A stretch of 64,000 nucleotides of DNA from Ophiosphaerella korrae (taxonomy: Eukaryota > Ascomycota > Dothideomycetes > Pleosporales > Phaeosphaeriaceae), in the NCBI GenBank assembly GCA_028456385.1, contig JALNQF010000010.1, positions 496,001-560,000 on the forward strand. The letters are read 5' to 3'. The notes beneath the pieces are model-generated. The model was not told the origin of the DNA. It worked only from the letters and a program-made list of their open reading frames with translations, and did not search any database. Both the position numbers and the translations under genes were made by a program. Shown one piece after another: positions 34,000 to 45,797 of this stretch. The first letter of the stretch is position 1. Every line of letters starts with the position of its first letter.

Positions 34000-34739
34000 A
34001 TAGATTCGCGTGCTCATATAATCAATAGAGTGAAGAGGCGAAGTATTGGTCATGAGGCTTGATGCGAATTTTTGGCTCGGCTCCCGCCCTGTATGTCATC
34101 TAGCTTGTATGCTTTGCTCTTCCACTAGAACCCTTTCCCCCGTACCCGACGGATGGAGGCCTCGCCACAGAAGTGCACGCCCCAACCTAGAGTCTGGTGT
34201 GCACGCTGAGCAAACAACGTTCACCCCCGAAGACTTCGCAACAAAGTGTATATCGTGTTGTCCATGCTACGCCAGTTACGACTGATATTCTACATCAACC
34301 TCACAACTTACACGCGACAGAACTGTGTCAAGATGTTCCTGGAGCCACATGGGCAGCACCGTGCGGCCGTCCCAGGCGCTGTGTGTTAGCGAGCCTGATC
34401 ACGATGACATGGACGACGGAAAGGGGTGAGCGTCCGGTGCTAGCTGCGATTTGCAACTGCGGAATCGCGGGGTGAGAGGGTCGACGGAGCACACCCGGCG
34501 CTTTCGAGGACGATCTATTAGCTTTGTAGTGGAAACATGTAAAGAGCATGGACGGTAACAACAATCGATGCAATGTTAGTGAGGTGCGAAGTGTTTAAGT
34601 GGACATACGTCCAGATCTGAGACGATGCTTCTAGCGAAGCAGCCCTTCGACTGATAAGTGTGCTATGCGCTATGCGCTGCACGAGCTATGCTCAACTATT
34701 CATGCCCCTCGCCACACCCCCCCCCCTTGTATACATTAG
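34000..34739. other. Non-coding stretch
   Basis: No supported gene. A run of C occurs near 34717-34726. Confidence 0.45.
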
Positions 34740-34860
34740 CTGTACTAGAGGCTCGAAACGCAGCTAGGAATTCACCGCGCGTATCTTTTCCCTGACGATA
34801 AATTCTTCGCCTCGGGTGAGTGTGCAAAGGATCCTAACGTCTCGTACCGCGAAATGAGAG
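34740..34860 (+). repeat. F-box gene remnant, copy 2 (repeat of 27725-27860)
   Basis: The segment containing RLETQLGIHRAYLFPDDK and its 3' flank (GGATCCTAACGTCTCGTA) matches the copy at 27725-27860 in the same orientation with scattered substitutions. In the aligned frame the codon just before RLETQ is a stop (TAG). The two copies lie 7 kb apart and bracket the MBL, DUF7703 and G18-broken genes. Confidence 0.55.
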
Positions 34861-35093
34861 ACACCGAACCGAGACTAATTTCAGCTACCTTGAGATGAAT
34901 TCACAGTTGAAGGCCAAAAACGTAAAAGGTCTTAGTACTTGATAGATGGTAATATAATTCACGTATTACAGAACACATCTTGCTCTCCAAAATGCGAAAT
35001 TATCACTGCATCGCTATCTATCTGTGTGACTGATCAAGGGCAGCGGTTCTTTCAGCCGTGTAAAGGCAGATTGGTCTGCAGAGTTGTACTTTA

Positions 35094-35595
35094 GGCCCTG
35101 TTTGGTAGGCGCGTTGGAGCAGCCAGTGCGACCTCCAGTGCGCGAGTAATAGAGCCGAGTAGGTGGCCGAGGCCGTCCCTTAGTGTGAGCTTATATTTTG
35201 TAGTGAATTGAGGGTCGTGTTTGGTAAAGGTCCAATACAGGGTCCAATCCAAAGTCACGTGACTTCAAAATTTGATAGATTTGATAGATCTGGGCTTACA
35301 CGTCGCTAGAGAGTCTATCACATGACTTTGTATTGGAGGTCAAATTTCTCACTGCACCTCTTGACCAGCAGTTCAGTTTGCAACTCTAATACAACCTTAA
35401 AACGGTATAGACGCAGTAATTTTGGCGCTTGTAGGGGTGTAAAATTAGGTGGCGTACCTAGCGCCAATACACCTGTGCTGGCTGGATGAATACCTGCTGG
35501 TTTACCAAACACGAGCCCAACTACAACTCCAATACACCTCCGCGAGCGTATTGGAGGTCCCACTGGCCTCTCCAACGCGCGCACCAAACAGGGCC
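35094..35595. mobile_element. MITE-like element with 47-bp terminal inverted repeats
   Basis: The left end, GGCCCTGTTTGGTAGGCGCG, is matched in inverse by the right end, whose complement begins GGCCCTGTTTGGTGCGCGCG. The inverted match extends about 47 bp with about five mismatches, to GACCTCCA. The 502-bp body has no coding capacity, so it would be non-autonomous. No clear target-site duplication is seen. Ends of this type resemble hAT-like elements, which is only an analogy. A third end occurs alone at 45752. Confidence 0.7.
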
Positions 35596-36386
35596 TCAAC
35601 CTATCCTAGCTCTAAAGGCTATGCATCTGTTTAGTCTCATGTGAAAAACCCGGTGATGACCGTAGATAACCCACCGGCATATCTAAATATCATCCAACTC
35701 CCAAACTGATCCGTCATAATTGGCGAACACGAGCTAACTTACCTATCTTTGAGTGTGAAACAGTTATTTCCGGATACCCCCAATTGATTCTTCAGACATG
35801 TTTTTCTAGGCTTTTGGTAATTCCTCGCCTTGGATGTTAGACCGCAGCTCTACTCCACTGCGCCAAACAAACCCAAAAAGGTAGATGAGTATTCAACAAC
35901 GTTGAATACCAGAGTAGAACAGTATATATCGTTACAAAGGCCCACTGGCCCTTGGCTCTCAGCTCGGTATGCGCCAATCGCAATACCACTACAGCCCTGC
36001 AGGCCTTGTAGGCGCCGAAGCCTAACATTGGATCCTTTCCATAACGATGTAAGCTCTGTTATTGTGCAAAAAGGAACAGTAAACCTTTGGGATAGGAATG
36101 GTAGTGTTTTCAAACAGATATTTCATTGTTGTACCTTCCGTTAGGTGGACTCGACGCCCTGTTTTGACAATTTTATGTTTCGAGATCGGGATACAAAGAC
36201 CATCTTGCGAATAAAATTTCGCCGTTGTGTGTAATGCTATATCTGTTTCAAGCTATCGGTCTGAATAAAAAATTGCTTTGGAATCGTGCTCAGACTTGTG
36301 CATGTCAAGGCTTTTACAAAAGAGTTATATCCACAGGCTTAAGTGTAGAAGCGTCTCACTACCCTGCGTGTGTCGGCTCGCAATAA
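35596..36386. other. Non-coding stretch, possible retroelement debris
   Basis: Contains TATTCAACAACGTTGAATA at about 35889-35907, a near-palindrome resembling the TGTTGAATA ends of some fungal LTRs. No second end was found, so no element is called. Confidence 0.4.
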
Positions 36387-36499
36387 GTGACCTTAGCCAT
36401 CATGCCATCAAACAAAAAATTGAACCTCGTAGTGAGAAGTTTTGAGCCACCCTTCGAGAGATCTATTCTCCAACTGGACCGTCTCAAGCTTGAGCCAGA

Positions 36500-37459
36500 A
36501 TCGCCCCATGCGTTCATCATTTATGCGTCACTGTCACGGATAAGAGCTCGTCGGAGATATGGAACGCTCTTCTATCTCTCCCGAACCGAACCTCACTCGA
36601 AGCGAATGGTAGCTATACCCTCGGAAACAAAGAAAACGACGAAGGATCATCTTACCCATTGGATATATGTGTCCCAGCTGCGAAGCGCATCAAAAACGTT
36701 CGACTTGATGGGTACATTCCAGCGCAATTCATATCAAATATGTTCAGTGTGTCTGAACCCAGTATGGTTAGCCTTGAGCTTAGTAGTTTCGAGCCACCAA
36801 AGCTCTTAGGCAATGCGTCTAAAGAAAAACTTGCGCTCCAGGATGAGATGCTTCGATTGCCGCGCTGGGCCCCACGCCATTCAGTGGGAGGTTCTGGAGT
36901 TGAGCCATTAGGCTTCGCTGTTGTGGCTAGTTCGATCAACCGTTGTCCAAATAATGTCAGTCATTGCGTGGCGAGACAATTTTTCGTCCGGACCTTTGGG
37001 TTCTTTACGTCGTGCCTGTACATCCACAGGCCAAATATACATCAGTTCTGTGGCTTTTATCCCACCAATCCGTCAGTTACTGACGAGGATGAGCGGGGCG
37101 TTGCTCATGACATCGACCGTTCTATTATGTGGTCAATTAGCCCTCGACAGGAAGCCCCCTGTTCTTTTGTAATAGCTAATCTTACTCGTGCATTCGGGGA
37201 AGGAGAAAGAGGGCGTGGAACCGGGTCTAATTCGACGCTGTGCCCGTCTACGCTGCATCTAAGAATAGCTATGGCGCAAGACTACTCTCTACGATTTACC
37301 GCTGTCTGCCCACTACGGCCATTTATGGCCCGCGCAACCTGCGGTTGCCTGGGGTTACAGTACCTAAAATACCAACCACCTCTACGTCCTGATACCTTTA
37401 ACGACAAGGCTAAGTACTGTTTATCGAGTATTGGTACGAGGCCTGCCTCTTTCGACTAG
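36500..37459 (+). pseudogene. Unrecognised coding-like region, probably degraded
   Basis: A frame open from about 36530 reads DKSSSEIWNALLSLPNRTSL, LDICVPAAKRIKNVRLDGYI and SLELSSFEPPKLLG, then continues to 37459 with less convincing sequence. An adjacent frame upstream (36387) holds SFEPPFERSILQLDRLKLEP, which partly echoes the SFEPP piece. No start, splice pattern or known domain could be fixed. It may be a decayed gene, or chance coding in a non-genic stretch. Confidence 0.25.
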
Positions 37460-38615
37460 ATACACACCCGCTGCTTGCAGCAACTTCACGATCTGCTCGT
37501 GGCCTCTATGTGAAGCTGCCTGGAGTGCATTGCCGTAGCATTCATCCTGCACGTTGACGTCCACGTCGGCGCCCTTATCGAGTAGCAGTTTCACGACCTG
37601 CTCGTAGCCTTCAGCTGAAGCTGCCTCAAGAGCGTTGTTGTAATGTCCACCCTGCGCGTTGGTGTCGGCGCCTTTATCAAGTAATGCCGTCACGACCTGC
37701 TCGTGGCCTCTAGATGAAGCTGCCAGGAGCGCATTGCCGTTGTGTCCACCCTGCGCGTTGACTTCAGCACCAGCATCCAGCAACAGCCTCGATATCGTGC
37801 TTAAGCCTAACAGTGCTGCATAGTAAAGGGGCGTTGCTATACTCTCTAGGTCTTTACTTAAGTTTGGCGCCCTCCGAGGATAGTCTGGATTCCATAACTG
37901 AATCCAGGCGAGATATGCGGGGTTTTCTATGCAAAACAGAGTCATCGCTACCCAATTCGTTCCTTCCATCCCGTCTGCTGCTTTTTGAATATGGCTGCTC
38001 CGAAATTCTGCTGAGTGCCTCGCAAGTACGCATATGTCAAGAGCATCTTCAGATAACGGTTGCTGGAATTGCATTAGGTACTTTAACAAACCTTTTGCTA
38101 TCGCATCGTGGCATTCAGCCTCTTGCATACTGTACTGCTTTGCTTGTCCTTGCTTAATCCGGTCCGAAACAAGATACTCTTGGACAGAATAGTGTGCTAG
38201 GGCAACAACCTGGCGTGCTGACCCTGAGCTTGCATCATCTTTGTCTGTGGTAATGGTGGCCAGACTAGAGCAGATGTTCAACGCTTCTAGCGGGTCTTCT
38301 AGCACTTCATCGCGGTCGAACGCTGGGCCGCGCGCTACATCAATAGCTACAACTTCAGCGACCTCTTCAACAGAGAGTGGACGAGCAGGGAACGTCAGCC
38401 ACTGGAGGATGCGTATCGCGTACTCTACATCTTCTTTGCTTATTGCAGAGAGGATGCAGTCGTATGTCTGGTCTAGCGTTGGTAGCAACGGATCTACTAA
38501 GACTAGGTGAACACACGTATATTCCACAAGCTCCACGCATCAACGCAGCCTCGATCTCCTGCCTGATAGCAGCGTCTTTCTCCCATTTGACTAAGCTTTT
38601 ATCTGAGGACAACAA
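37421..38615 (-). pseudogene. Truncated STAND (NACHT-type) ankyrin-repeat receptor remnant
   Basis: The long frame 38536-37421 (371 codons) encodes the part that follows a NACHT domain in fungal NLR-like proteins. It reads LPTLDQTYDCILSAISKED, then AIRILQWLTFPARPLSVEEV (winged-helix region) and HYSVQEYLVSDRI. It ends in three or four ankyrin repeats (TPLYYAALLG, GNALLAASSRGHEQVVTALL and similar), each about 33 residues. Upstream, in another frame (38615-38520), EIEAALMRGACGIYVC matches the region just before, implying a frameshift near 38515-38530. The nucleotide-binding domain itself is absent: beyond 38640 lies unrelated sequence. It is therefore a 5'-truncated, shifted remnant. Intact family members are thought to act in self/non-self recognition and cell death. 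Confidence 0.7.
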
Positions 38616-38656
38616 CCAGAAAAATCACAGTAGTTTCTGCCTCAAACAACACTAGA

Positions 38657-39253
38657 TTGGATAGTGCGCCTGTGCAACATTTTCGACTTGGTACTGAGAT
38701 TGAGACTAAACCCAAAGGAAGAGAGTCAAGGGGCCATTTACCGCATATAGATAACCTTGAAGTTCAGTTTAACGCAAAAAATGCAAGGTATGCAGCTAAA
38801 GTCAATGCATTGAAAGTCAGAAAGGATACTAGCAGAAATACAACCAGTGATTTTGGCACCACTTTGGGGACTGAAGATAAAATTATAGGTGGTCAAAGCG
38901 TCTCTACAGGCAGCTATAGCGGTAGAGCGCAACCTAGAGATAGGAAAATAAGCACACCCACTCAAGTGACTAGTGAGCGAAGCGATTCAGATAACGATCC
39001 AAGCACCGATAGTCAAGATAAAATAAGGAGCGGATCGGCTCTCAAGAATGGCTCGCATTTCTCAGACCCGGAAATAGAAGATCAATGGGAGAGCTGTAGT
39101 GAGTCAGATTGCTCTGTAGACTCTAAACCTCCGAAACAAGATCCATCTAGGTCTCCTTCGAGCAATCATCGAATTACTTGGCCCGCTTATAGACAAAGAC
39201 GCTCGATCAAACAGAGGCTCTCAGTCAGAAGAGGAGAACGATTCTTTGTATGA
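38657..39253 (+). CDS. Hypothetical Ser-rich protein or gene fragment
   Basis: A 198-residue frame with a plausible ATG but no recognised domain. It is rich in Ser, Asp, Lys and Arg, with SERSDSDNDPSTDSQDKIRS and an acidic ESCSESDCSVDSKPP segment. Just before its end, a second frame takes over with coding-like sequence of the same character (QSEEENDSLYEDTSADPGS to a stop at 39380). A frameshift or missed intron near 39190-39220 is therefore likely. It abuts the truncated STAND gene head to head. It could be a chromatin-type disordered protein, or debris. Confidence 0.35.
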   Translation: MDSAPVQHFRLGTEIETKPKGRESRGHLPHIDNLEVQFNAKNARYAAKVNALKVRKDTSRNTTSDFGTTLGTEDKIIGGQSVSTGSYSGRAQPRDRKISTPTQVTSERSDSDNDPSTDSQDKIRSGSALKNGSHFSDPEIEDQWESCSESDCSVDSKPPKQDPSRSPSSNHRITWPAYRQRRSIKQRLSVRRGERFFV

Positions 39254-39380
39254 GGATACATCAGCAGATCCAGGGAGCCCGGAGTATATCTCACCCGAGA
39301 AGCCTGACTTTATTGTACCAGATCGTAAGAGCGAAAGTTATTTTAGTTCGCCGTATCGGCACAGAAAATTCGCTCGTTAG

Positions 39381-39970
39381 CTTTGGCTCCGGATATTTAG
39401 TTGTGCTCCATGTCTCAGTAGACCCCCGATGATGAAAAAGGTGCACTGTCATTGACAAAGACAACCATTGAACAGGGGTCGTACTATTCTATATCTTCAA
39501 TCTCAATACTCTAGCCCCTTTTAGTTTTCCCTCATAGTATCAACGGAGTTTGAATTGTTTCTCATCATCGTTTTCAACGCGCAAAAGAATTGTTGGTTGG
39601 CTAGAGAAATATGGGTGCTTGAAGGCTGCAAGAGCCTCTACCGCCACGAATTGGTCTGACTAGCTACCAGAGAGCCCTATTAATTAGATATTTACGGTTA
39701 CTAAGTAGGGCTATAATTGGCGAGGTTTCCACCACTAGCGAGATAATAGCATTTGGTCAAGTTACTACATTTCACGAAAGCCTCGCTAATCGATTTGCTG
39801 GAAGTCAGCTAACTAATTATAATCAAGACTATAGACGATACCTGAGATGCAAAAGGTTGAGAAATTGAATGAATGTGTGCATACGTATAGATCTAATGAC
39901 CCTTAATCAACCGATGAGCGAGCAAATGATTGTCATATTTACTTCACCTATAGTAAATGAGACATCAGTT
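39381..39970. other. Intergenic region downstream of the patatin gene
   Basis: No supported gene or repeat. Confidence 0.5.
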
Positions 39971-42900
39971 TCAACGAATATGCAGTGACAACGCGATTGC
40001 CTGAGCTACTTCATCCTGGTCAAACCCCGATTCTACCCTCCTTGGTGGATCGAACACGCGTTCACTGAGTTCAATTGCCTGTGCAAACTCTGCTTCATCC
40101 TCGCTCCTCATAATCCTTGGAACCACAGATTCGTCGTTTTGGGGCTGTGTGTCGTGATAGTGAGTGAAAGCCGGATCTTGACTTGGGGACAGAATGGGTC
40201 CGGCGTCGAGCTCGTATAAATCTTCATCTAGTGTTGGTTGTAGAGAGCTTAGCTCGTGTGGGAGAGATTGCATTGGCTTAGGTGGCCGGCGACTTGCTTC
40301 GCTCCGGCGGCGCTCCCACTCTGACACGTCATCCGGGGTCTCTGGGTAAAATCCAAGGCCATTTTTGTTCTGCGAAGACGAAGACGGCGCTTCACTCCGA
40401 ACGGTATAGTTGATGTTGCTATCACTTGCTGGACGATCCGTCAAGAACGGGCGGCGCTTTTGGCGAATACTTTGTCGCTTGATGGATAATTTTGGTCTCT
40501 CGGGGTTTGGTGAACTTGTTGTGGCTGTGGTCGTTAGTTAGAATCGCAATCCCAAAGAGTCAACAAACTTACGAGTTCGTTTTAATGGCTCACTATCTGC
40601 AACGCTTCTTGGGAATCCGCTGATAGGGTATCCAACACGAGTTACACGCTCATCCATCAAATGCATATTCATTGATAAAAAGGCCGACTCGGCAGTCGTA
40701 GGTATGGCAATTGATTCCATATAAAAGAGACCTCGTTCATACATCTCACGGACAATTTTGGCTGTGATATACACAGTTTGAACACTTTCGTTGTGCTTGA
40801 CTTCTTGTATACGGAAGAAAGGCTGGAAGTTTGGTCGCTGATGCTTGCGTATGTACTCGCCCAAGTTACGTAGATTCTCAGACCCTGCCGCGAATCTGCA
40901 GCGTATGTTCCCTATCAAACATTAGCTCAAGGGCTATGCGCTATGATAACCCATCTCACCTTGTAATGTGATGCGGTCTCCAGCCACTCTTGGCGGACCC
41001 GACTTCTCGAAGTAAAACGAACTAGCCACTAGCCTCTGTGCAACGGCTCTGATCTTCGTACGTGTACCAGAATGTGACCCTAACCTTACCCGGACTTCGT
41101 CATGCAAATTATGAACCTGCGTCTTGTCGTCCATCTTAGGCGTGCGATGTAAAGTTCTTGGATTGATACGAATGTACCTGTCTGCTGCGATTGGGGCTGA
41201 AGTGGTAATCTCTTTCCGAAACTCTTTCCAAGTAAGTTCGGGGTCGAGAACGCTCTCAACACGCTTCTTGAAGATGCTAACCCATGACTCAATCTCTGTT
41301 ATACCCCTCAATCCGGCTCCGGAGCGCTTCGCTTTCATGGTCGGTTTTGCTTGGCCAAGCTTTAGGCGCATCTGCATGCGCCTACGATCACCTCGTGCAG
41401 AGTCAAGATGACTGTCAGTTTCTTCTCCTCCATGCTGGGCAGTCCCAATCGACAATAAGATGTCGGGATGGCATTCTTCTGCATCAGGCCAAAGAAGTTT
41501 ACTCTCATAGTTGGCTATCCGCACAGGATTGTTATGAAATATCGCGCCATCTAGGAAACCCTCATTAGTGCGCGGGTTACGGAATGGTTTGAAGAATGTA
41601 GGCGCGGCCGATGTCGCCCGTGCCCTGTTATTGTTAGTGGCCTCGTTTCTGTTCTTAGGTCTCGTCAACTTACGCCTCTCGGATTTTGAGGTCGTCTTTA
41701 GGGTCATCGGGTCGAATCAGCCGATAGCCAACTGCAAGTTGTTAGCGATGCTCATGTCAAGGTAGATGTAAAATCTACTTTGCTCATCATCTGCCCGGTT
41801 GTAATTGGTGAAGATTACAGCCTGCTCGCCTGTCTCGGTCGCTGCAGTTACAGCCACCTTTCGTGCACTGCGAGGAGTTTCTGGAACCCCGCCAAACATG
41901 GGCTCTTCCTTGAAACACTGGTTCAATGCCTCTTCGAGAGGCTGTGTGCGGTATTTCGTGGTACCAAAGCTTACCCCTCCAAGGAATTTGGTAGTGAAAG
42001 CTTTTTCCACAAGTCGGAGGAACATTTTTATGGATTCTTCCACGCGCCAATTTTTGATACCGAGTCCAAGTGCTATGATACCTCCCGTGCTGTGATAGTA
42101 GTTAGTGGCATGCCCGATGCAAAAAGATGCTGATCTCGTTTACCTAGTACCGACAATGAGATCAAAGAAATCCTGGATAGGAATACAGCCACCTAATTCA
42201 AGCTCAATTTGTCGAAGTACCTCAAGGATGACAATACCTCTCATACCACCCCTTCAAGTTGTCAGCAATGAATGATATTTCTTTGACGAATGATACTTAC
42301 CCATCAAGGGATAGGACGCGGACACCAGCTAGCGGTGGCTTGAAGTAAACTTCCAAAGGAGTTCGGAAAACAGTATTGTGATCATGGAGAGGACAAGAAA
42401 CCATTGTGTAGGAGCCTGGAACCTCGGCACTAGGTTTACCATAACCCTTGATACAAGCAGTACAAAGGACATGCCCACACGCAAGTGGATGCTCAGCCAA
42501 TTCTCGAAGACAGCAGAAGCAGGTAGAGTGGCTGATGAATTTTCCAGCCCCACCAACGCGATGGTAGAAGCTGTTTACATTGTCATGATGCATCTCAGTG
42601 GTGATGGCTACCTCATCGGCAGCGAGAGACGTAATCATCTCTGAATTCAGCTCGTCCTGAAACTTGGATATAGCGCTTTTCAGATAGTAGAACCAGTCGT
42701 CGGCAAACTCGTCGAATGTAAAGCTTGCTTCGTATAAGCCACTGCCGATGATATTTCCACGCTGGTTCTGATGTCCTTTGGTATGTCGTTCTCGGACGTT
42801 TACACATTGCTCGCCGCGTCGACTACGGAAACTGCAAGGCCAGAATATTGCGCAGAAGTCTTCAAGTGCACTGTCGCAGTAATCAAGGTATTGCTTTTCC

Positions 42901-44889
42901 AGAATCTGCTCTGGTGTTCCTAGGTGGTAGAAATATGTTAGCAGCGATCTCACAATCCAATATCTGGCTCAAATGATGCCGAGACCAGTAGCATGGGTTC
43001 TTACCTCTCAAGCCTTGGCGAACACAGTCAAGTAATATGCATGAGGAGACCATGAAGCTTAACTCTTTGAAGATTCTCTTTGGATCTTCATATCGAGTTT
43101 TCAAAGCGACTGCTAACTTCAAGACATTACCTCCGAAGTCTAGAGGTATCGGGCTGATCTGAAAAGAGATATCCATGAAGTTAAAAGGTTTGTGTAGATC
43201 ACGGGCAAAGTGATCATACGCGCACTGTAGGTAAACGTTTAGAGTTTCCGAATTAGACAGCATGCGAGATCGGCGCTTCGTGTTGAAAGACTCAGCGCAT
43301 CTCCTAGCGATGACATCGTGGAGTTTGGTGATTTGGTCGTCGATCATCATATAGCGACCTTCTCCAGGAATCCGCACCACCGTAATCGAGGAATAGAAGC
43401 ACTCGAGGAGGTCTTTCATAGTTCTTATCTGCTTTCCTCGTCCATTCCACTCCGCTGCCAATTGGCGAAAATTTGGGTCTCGATCTACAGCTCCAGAAAC
43501 CGTGGACATCAGCCGGTTAGTGGCATGGTCAGGGTCCCACTCTTGCTGGTTCACTTTGGTGTCTGTTGCATTCAAAGCGATCACAGCATGGGGCAACGTA
43601 GGCTGATTAACTGACTTCTCGAGCGAAGTCGATGCCCAATTGATGAGCATCGAAAGTACCGTAGACTCAAATACTCTAGTGTAACGGCGTCAGCAATGCG
43701 CAATCACATACACGGTCGTAGTTAGTGCTGATAAATTTTCTGGAAACGCCACCTTAGTGCTACCAAGATCCACGAAGTGACTATGAAAGTCTCCGAATGG
43801 TGTGACGTGCGACGAAAGTTAAACTTACTTCGGATTGCGAAGGACAAATACAATGACATCAGAGAATGTGTATAGTAGACGAGGGTAAAGTTCTGTGACA
43901 GCATACTGTCGCTTCAAAGTGTCGGGAGAATTGGCCCATGTAATGTCTCTTTGCGTGCAGTAAAGTGTGTTGGATGCCTTGCGTCGTTTCCGATATTCCC
44001 TGGATGAGTGATAATCTCTCCCCTTTTCTCTAGATGATGCCATTGCAGCATTGCGAAATTGCGCAGCCATTGGGGTATTCTCACCCCCCTCAAGCCCTTC
44101 ACAATCTGCATAAAGCATTGGATATTCGCCATCGTAAGTGCTTGGATCGCTGTATAGATGAACATCACCGGAGGTGGGGACGCTGCCGTTTGATAAAGCT
44201 CCTGCAACTGGTGAAGGGAAGCTCCACTCGCGGGAACGTTGCATTCTTTCCTGTTGATCAATAAGCATCTTGATAAGAGTGCTCTTCCCAGCACCAGTTT
44301 GTCCAATGAAAGAGACGAGTTGTGGGAACCGGGATTTGAATTCGCCAGTATTGCTGTCTGCCATGATTGTGGAGTAACGACCGTAGTCTTGGAATATGGG
44401 TCGATTCTGGTGGTCTCGTGCCAACCCAAACCATGTAGTGTCTTCGTCATCGACATGAAGAGACTGTTGTTCAGCGTGGTCTTGAGATGGCGTCAAAATG
44501 TCCTTGAGTCTTTTTACAATGGAGGGATTTGCTTTCTCATGTGGTAGGCCGTCAGGACCTTTTCGGCCTGGCTTGTGTTGAGCCTGCATTACCCAACATG
44601 CGTCACAAAAGTCCATGCCGCAGTATGAACAATTCCAAATAGGTGTTTTATGTTCCTCGCAGCATTCGCAGATTTTCGGTTGGCTATCTAGCGAGGTCGT
44701 GTCACGAGACTCGCGAGGAAGAAACGTTGTAGGCTTAGATGGGCCAGAAGCTGATGTAGAGCCGCGATGCTGGGCAGCATTTCGAAACGTGTCTGGTTTG
44801 GATGATCTGCTGATCGGAATCTCTGCGGAGTAGGACGGAGGTCGAATGCTATGAGGCACATCAGAAGGCCGTCTATACAAGTTCGACAT
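39971..44889 (-). CDS. Multidomain zinc finger-GTPase-RING-patatin phospholipase-UIM protein
   Basis: Nine exons: 44889-43829, 43675-43005, 42919-42301, 42251-42144, 42089-41779, 41731-41674, 41624-40960, 40911-40573 and 40524-39971. Introns are 47-153 bp and the phases sum to 1461 residues. A Cys-rich finger lies at 74-105 (C-x-C-C, C-x2-C, C-x2-C and a His). A P-loop, GQTGAGKST, is at 196-204 and DCEGLEGG near 262-269 fits a GTPase G3 motif. NATD (in ALNATDTKV) may be the G4. A RING-like cluster at about 711-756 reads CFCCLREL, ACGHVLCTAC, then CPLH. The patatin domain follows with DGGGMRG (oxyanion loop, spliced), catalytic Ser in GTSTGG (about 820) and Asp in FLDGA (about 967). Two ubiquitin-interacting-motif-like helices end the protein (EDEAEFAQAIELSER and DEVAQAIALSL). 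Predicted action: GTP-controlled lipid hydrolysis with ubiquitin binding. This is inference from domains; no lesion was found. Confidence 0.82.
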
Positions 44890-45751
44890 CTTGGAAGAGT
44901 GTATCAGATTGTTGGGACTACAAAGAGAGCACCTTGCAAAGATGACGAAAAAGGCTTTTCGAATAAGTCGGGGGGCGTAGCACTACATATATCTAGGTGC
45001 GTTGTGTACAAGGCTGAAACACAGCCTTGCTCATCGAGCCTACGAGATGTGAGGGGTTTGAATGGCACAACACATGACTACGTCAAGACCACACAGGACT
45101 GATAGCTTTAGGAATGCGATTGGCGCTTAGTACGCCATTTGAAGCCACTTGGGGCCGATCGGTCTTCCTGGCGATAGGCATACATCCGGAGCTGCGCCTA
45201 CAACGCTTACAGATGTTCAGCCTGTTCAGATCGCTCAGCTCGTCCAATATGTCAGCTAAACTAGGTACCAAGGCCAAAATAGTCATACCATACCGCGACA
45301 AAATCCATTGTCACTCTAAACTAAGTTACAGTTTTCAGTGAGTGGGTGGATAGCTTGCGACGAAGCTGCTTGGGAGAGACACAATCATGGGGGTTGTAGT
45401 AATTGTCAAAGTGAGGTAGTGAGCTCGAACTGCTTCCTGCAATGGAACATTGTGTCCGGTTGAGATCGAGTACGGTAGCTACATGTTATGGCGTGCCGCG
45501 GGCGGTCGTGGAGGCTGAATCTCCACGTTTGCATTGGTCAAGGCCATGTTTAGCCGGGTCAGCCTTTTCGTGATGCAACATACGCGATTGGACTGGTTCA
45601 GATGGCTTGCTTTCATTTCGTCTATGCAAGAGCTGCTTGTTGCGTGGTGCCGGCGATAACAAGCGGCCAGCCGTCGAAATCTTTGCCAGGGATTGAGCCG
45701 CAACTGTGACAGATTACGTGATGATAGCGAAGGATTGGTTGCACTGTCTTA
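44890..45751. other. Intergenic region upstream of the patatin gene
   Basis: Expected promoter of the minus-strand patatin gene. No supported gene is present. Confidence 0.5.
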
Positions 45752-45797
45752 GGCCCTGTTTGGTGCGCGCGTTGGAGAGGCCAGTAAGACCTCGAAC
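45752..45797 (+). repeat. Solo terminal repeat of the MITE at 35094-35595
   Basis: GGCCCTGTTTGGTGCGCGCG and the following bases to GCCAGTAAGACCTCGAACG match the inverted-repeat end of the 35094 element nearly exactly. No partner end is found within the next kilobase, so this is a truncated copy. Confidence 0.6.

Noticed and set aside
35889..35907. LTR end (TATTCAACAACGTTGAATA)
   Set aside because: Only one near-palindrome was seen and no second LTR, primer-binding site or coding debris could be tied to it.
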